Assembly: GCA_050697555.1 (NCBI GenBank)
Contig: JBOHAD010000056.1
Span: 1 to 15,481, forward strand
DNA length: 15,481 nt
Direction of reading: 5' to 3'
Origin: DASQWP01 sp050697555
GTDB lineage: Bacteria; Actinomycetota; Thermoleophilia; Gaiellales; Gaiellaceae
The notes under the pieces were generated by a model. That model made no database searches, was not told the DNA's origin, and worked only from the letters and a program-made list of their open reading frames with translations. The position numbers and the translations under genes are program-made. This document shows, one piece after another, positions 13,544 to 15,481 of the stretch. How positions within the stretch are numbered: position 1 is the first letter of the stretch; each line of letters opens with the position of its first letter.

Positions 13544-14796
13544 GTGCGACCAACCTCGAGCCTGGCGCTGGCCCTCGCGACCGCCCTCCTCGCGGCCGCT
13601 GTGGGGTCGCGGACAGCGAGGTCGAGCCGGACCTGCTCGGCGCCGACGTGCCGCGTGCTCCGGCAGAGCCCGTCGGCGATGCACCTCTGGCCGCCGGGCT
13701 CAACGACTTCGGCCTCGACTACTACGGGGTTCTGGCGTCGCGCGCACCGGCGGAGAACGTCGTCTTCTCGCCGCTCAGCATCGGCATGGCCTTCGGCATG
13801 GCCGACGCCGGAGCCCGTGGCGAGACGGCTGCGCAGATCGAGGAGGTCTTCCACCTACCGGCCTCGGGCGATGAGTTGCACTCTGCCTTCAACGCACTCG
13901 ATCAGGCGCTCGCAAACGCGGGCGAGTCGACGCTCCGGCTTGCCAACCGCATGTACCCGGCGACCGGGTTCCCGCTCGTTCCGGACTTCATCGAGACTCT
14001 CGGCGCCTCCTACGGCGCCCCGCTGGAGCGGCTCGACTTCGCCTCCGACGCCGAGGGCGCCCGCGAGCGGATCAACGGCTGGGTGGCGGAGCGCACCGAG
14101 GAGCGCATCCCGGAGCTCCTGCCAGCCGGGTCAATCGATCCGACAACCGTCCTCGTCCTCGTCAACGCGCTCTACCTCGAGGCGAAGTGGGCGCAGCCCT
14201 TCGGCAAGTACGCGACGGAGATGCAGCCGTTCACGCGCCTCGACGGCTCGCTCATGGACGTTCCTCTGATGCACAACGCCGACCTCGCCGGGCGGTACGT
14301 CGACGCCGCGGGCTACCAGGCGGTCGAGCTCCCCTACGGAGACGGTGAGCTCTCGATGCTGGTCGTCGTGCCCGCGGAAGGCCGCTTCGCCGACTTCGAG
14401 CAGCGGTTCGACGCGGAGCGCCTCGCCGCCCTCGACGAGGTGATGCGTGACGGGATCGTCGACCTCTTCCTCCCGCGCTGGTCGGCGAAATTCGATATCG
14501 ACCTTCGCGCGACCCTTCCAGAGCTCGGCCTCGAGCTTCCCTTCGACCAGGCGCGCGCGGACTTCACCGGCATCTCGCCGCGGAATCCGTTCATCGGCGC
14601 GGGAGTCCACGCGGCGGACATCGAGGTCGACGAGGAGGGAACGGTGGTCGCAGCGGCCACTGGGCTCGCCTTCGCGGAATCCGGCCCGCCGACGCCCGAC
14701 GCGGTCATCCGGGCCGACCGACCCTTCCTCTACCTCATCCGGCACGCGGAGACGGGAGCCGTCCTCTTCCTCGGCCGGGTCGTCGATCCCGCCTGA
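13544..14796 (+). CDS. Serpin-family protease inhibitor, probable lipoprotein, with a frameshift at the signal peptide
   Basis: The body (intact from GTG 13648, 382 residues) is a serpin. It has NVVFSPLSIGMAFGMADAGA (helix B region), LVNALYLEAKWAQPF (strand 3A), and a hinge DEEGTVVAAATGLAF preceding the reactive loop. The C-terminal DRPFLYLIRHAETGAVLFLG completes the fold. Counting from the hinge as in alpha-1-antitrypsin predicts P1 Ser and P1' Gly in the loop AESGPPTP. The hinge has the small residues of inhibitory serpins. Upstream, GTG 13544 opens a clear signal peptide (MRPTSSLALALATALLAAA) in another frame. The serpin frame takes over at TGT 13600 (Cys), one base out. Joined, they would make a lipobox ending in A-C and a lipoprotein beginning CGVADSEVEPD. 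This is either a real frameshift (pseudogene or non-secreted form) or a sequence error. It would inhibit extracellular serine or cysteine proteases. Confidence 0.85.
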
Positions 14797-14804
14797 GCAG
14801 CATC

Positions 14805-14810
14805 TAGACT
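14805..14810 (+). promoter_or_regulatory. -10-like hexamer before the membrane protein gene
   Basis: TAGACT lies six bases before the GTG at 14817, and no ribosome binding site is seen in between, as expected of a leaderless start. No clear -35 is found. Confidence 0.4.
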
Positions 14811-14816
14811 CAGCTC

Positions 14817-15481
14817 GTGCAGGCGCCGGCCCTCTCCTTCCTGCGCCGGCGCGGCGTGCTCATCGCGGCCCAGCTCGTCTTCGTGGCGATCGTGCTCGCC
14901 TCGCTCGGCTATGCCCTGCGCGACGTCTGGAGCGATGCGCTGCCCCGGATCCGTGACGCCGACATCGCGGTCCTGCTCGCCTCGCTGGCGGTGCTGGCCG
15001 CGTACTACTTCCTCTTCGTCGTCGGCTGGCAGTGGATTCTCGGCGCGCTCGGCGTCCGCGTCGCGTACCGGATCGCCCTCCAGGCGGAGATGGCCTCGAT
15101 GCTCGCCAAGTACGTCCCCGGCGGCGTCTGGACTCCGCTCGCGCGCATCGTCTGGCTCCGCAAGGTGGGCGGGGAGACGCGGACGTCGCTCGTCTTGAGC
15201 TCGATCCTCCTCGAGGCCGGGCTCTCCGCCGTCGCCGGCGTCCTCGTGTTCGTGGCCAGCCTCGCCTTCGTGGACGCGGTCGACGCGCCCCTCCTGCCGC
15301 TCCTCGCCTTCGCGGTGATCGTCGCCGTCCTCCTCCATCCGCGTGTCTTCGTCGCGGTCGCGCGGGCGCTCTTCCGCCGCTTCGGCGCGCCCGAGCCGCC
15401 GCGGCTCTCCTACCGCGCCATGGTGCTCCTGCTCGTCTACTACTCCTTCACGTGGCTCGTCGGCGGAGCGGCCCTCTACCT
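14817..15481 (+). CDS. Flippase-like LPG_synthase_TM family membrane protein (3' end outside window)
   Basis: The first 221 residues are present and the frame runs off the window. They show repeated hydrophobic helices (about 14-34, 45-70, 120-145, 160-185). The motif AKYVPGGVWTPLARIVWLRK (about 99-118) is the signature of the PF03706/UPF0104 family. That family contains the transmembrane part of lysylphosphatidylglycerol synthase (MprF) and related glycan- or lipid-associated proteins. In actinobacteria many members accompany cell-wall or glycan assembly genes, but the role of this one cannot be told without the downstream genes. The GTG start at 14817 follows the serpin stop by 20 bases and has a -10-like TAGACT six bases upstream. 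No ribosome binding site is visible, so it may be leaderless and separately transcribed. Confidence 0.82.
   Translation, partial: MQAPALSFLRRRGVLIAAQLVFVAIVLASLGYALRDVWSDALPRIRDADIAVLLASLAVLAAYYFLFVVGWQWILGALGVRVAYRIALQAEMASMLAKYVPGGVWTPLARIVWLRKVGGETRTSLVLSSILLEAGLSAVAGVLVFVASLAFVDAVDAPLLPLLAFAVIVAVLLHPRVFVAVARALFRRFGAPEPPRLSYRAMVLLLVYYSFTWLVGGAALY

Noticed and set aside
13309..13599. Plus-strand extension of the serpin frame to ATG 13309
   Set aside because: It is antisense to the start of the esterase gene and Arg-rich, with no signal peptide. The real N-terminus is better explained by the signal in the neighbouring frame or by GTG 13648.
12460..13854. A very long minus-strand frame that would extend the first esterase to over 700 residues
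   Set aside because: The upstream part is Arg/Ala/Pro-rich shadow sequence overlapping the second esterase gene in another frame; homology begins only at GTG 12459.

Overview
The window is high-GC DNA with codon-dense, tightly packed genes. The best guess is an Actinomycetota genome, possibly of the Thermoleophilia/Gaiellales type. This rests on the ClpS-DUF2017 pair, a ClpS of mycobacterial type, a stand-alone LigD-type polymerase domain, many GTG starts and many apparently leaderless genes. No rRNA, tRNA, CRISPR array, insertion sequence or phage gene was seen. The lineage is an inference; no search was run.

Layout. (1) Bases 1-2781: the C-terminal end of a membrane protein; a winged-helix AlkZ-like protein with a strong palindrome in its promoter; a small membrane protein; then two gene fragments meeting head to head. 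These are the C-terminal part of a ferredoxin/rubredoxin-type FAD reductase (minus strand) and the C-terminal part of a sensor histidine kinase (plus strand). Both lose their 5' halves at the same point, about base 2172/2173, so this is a deletion breakpoint or an assembly chimera. (2) Bases 2778-5717: an apparent minus-strand operon of an ArsR-type repressor, a small membrane/coiled-coil protein and an MMPL/RND exporter. A perfect inverted repeat covers the repressor's promoter and start. (3) Bases 5748-7489: a LigD-type NHEJ polymerase domain diverging from clpS, across only 29 bases, with DUF2017 after clpS. (4) Bases 7455-10346: a complete molybdate operon of an HTH-TOBE regulator, modA, modB and modC, with overlapping genes and a repeat element across the regulator's start. 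(5) Bases 10447-13481: a compact three-gene unit of two Fes/EsteraseD-like alpha/beta hydrolases and an ATP-grasp enzyme of unknown product. (6) Bases 13544-15481: a bacterial serpin, apparently a lipoprotein whose signal peptide is out of frame with the serpin body, followed by the start of a flippase-like LPG_synthase_TM membrane protein that runs off the window.

How the genes work together. The mod operon is a self-contained molybdate uptake system with its own likely molybdate-sensing regulator. The ArsR-TM-MMPL unit looks like a repressor-controlled export module. The hydrolase-hydrolase-ATP-grasp unit looks like an uncharacterised small-molecule or conjugate pathway. The most unusual points are the double truncation at 2172/2173, the serpin frameshift at the lipobox, several operator-like palindromes over promoters, and the recurrent placement of a -10-like hexamer six bases upstream of start codons.
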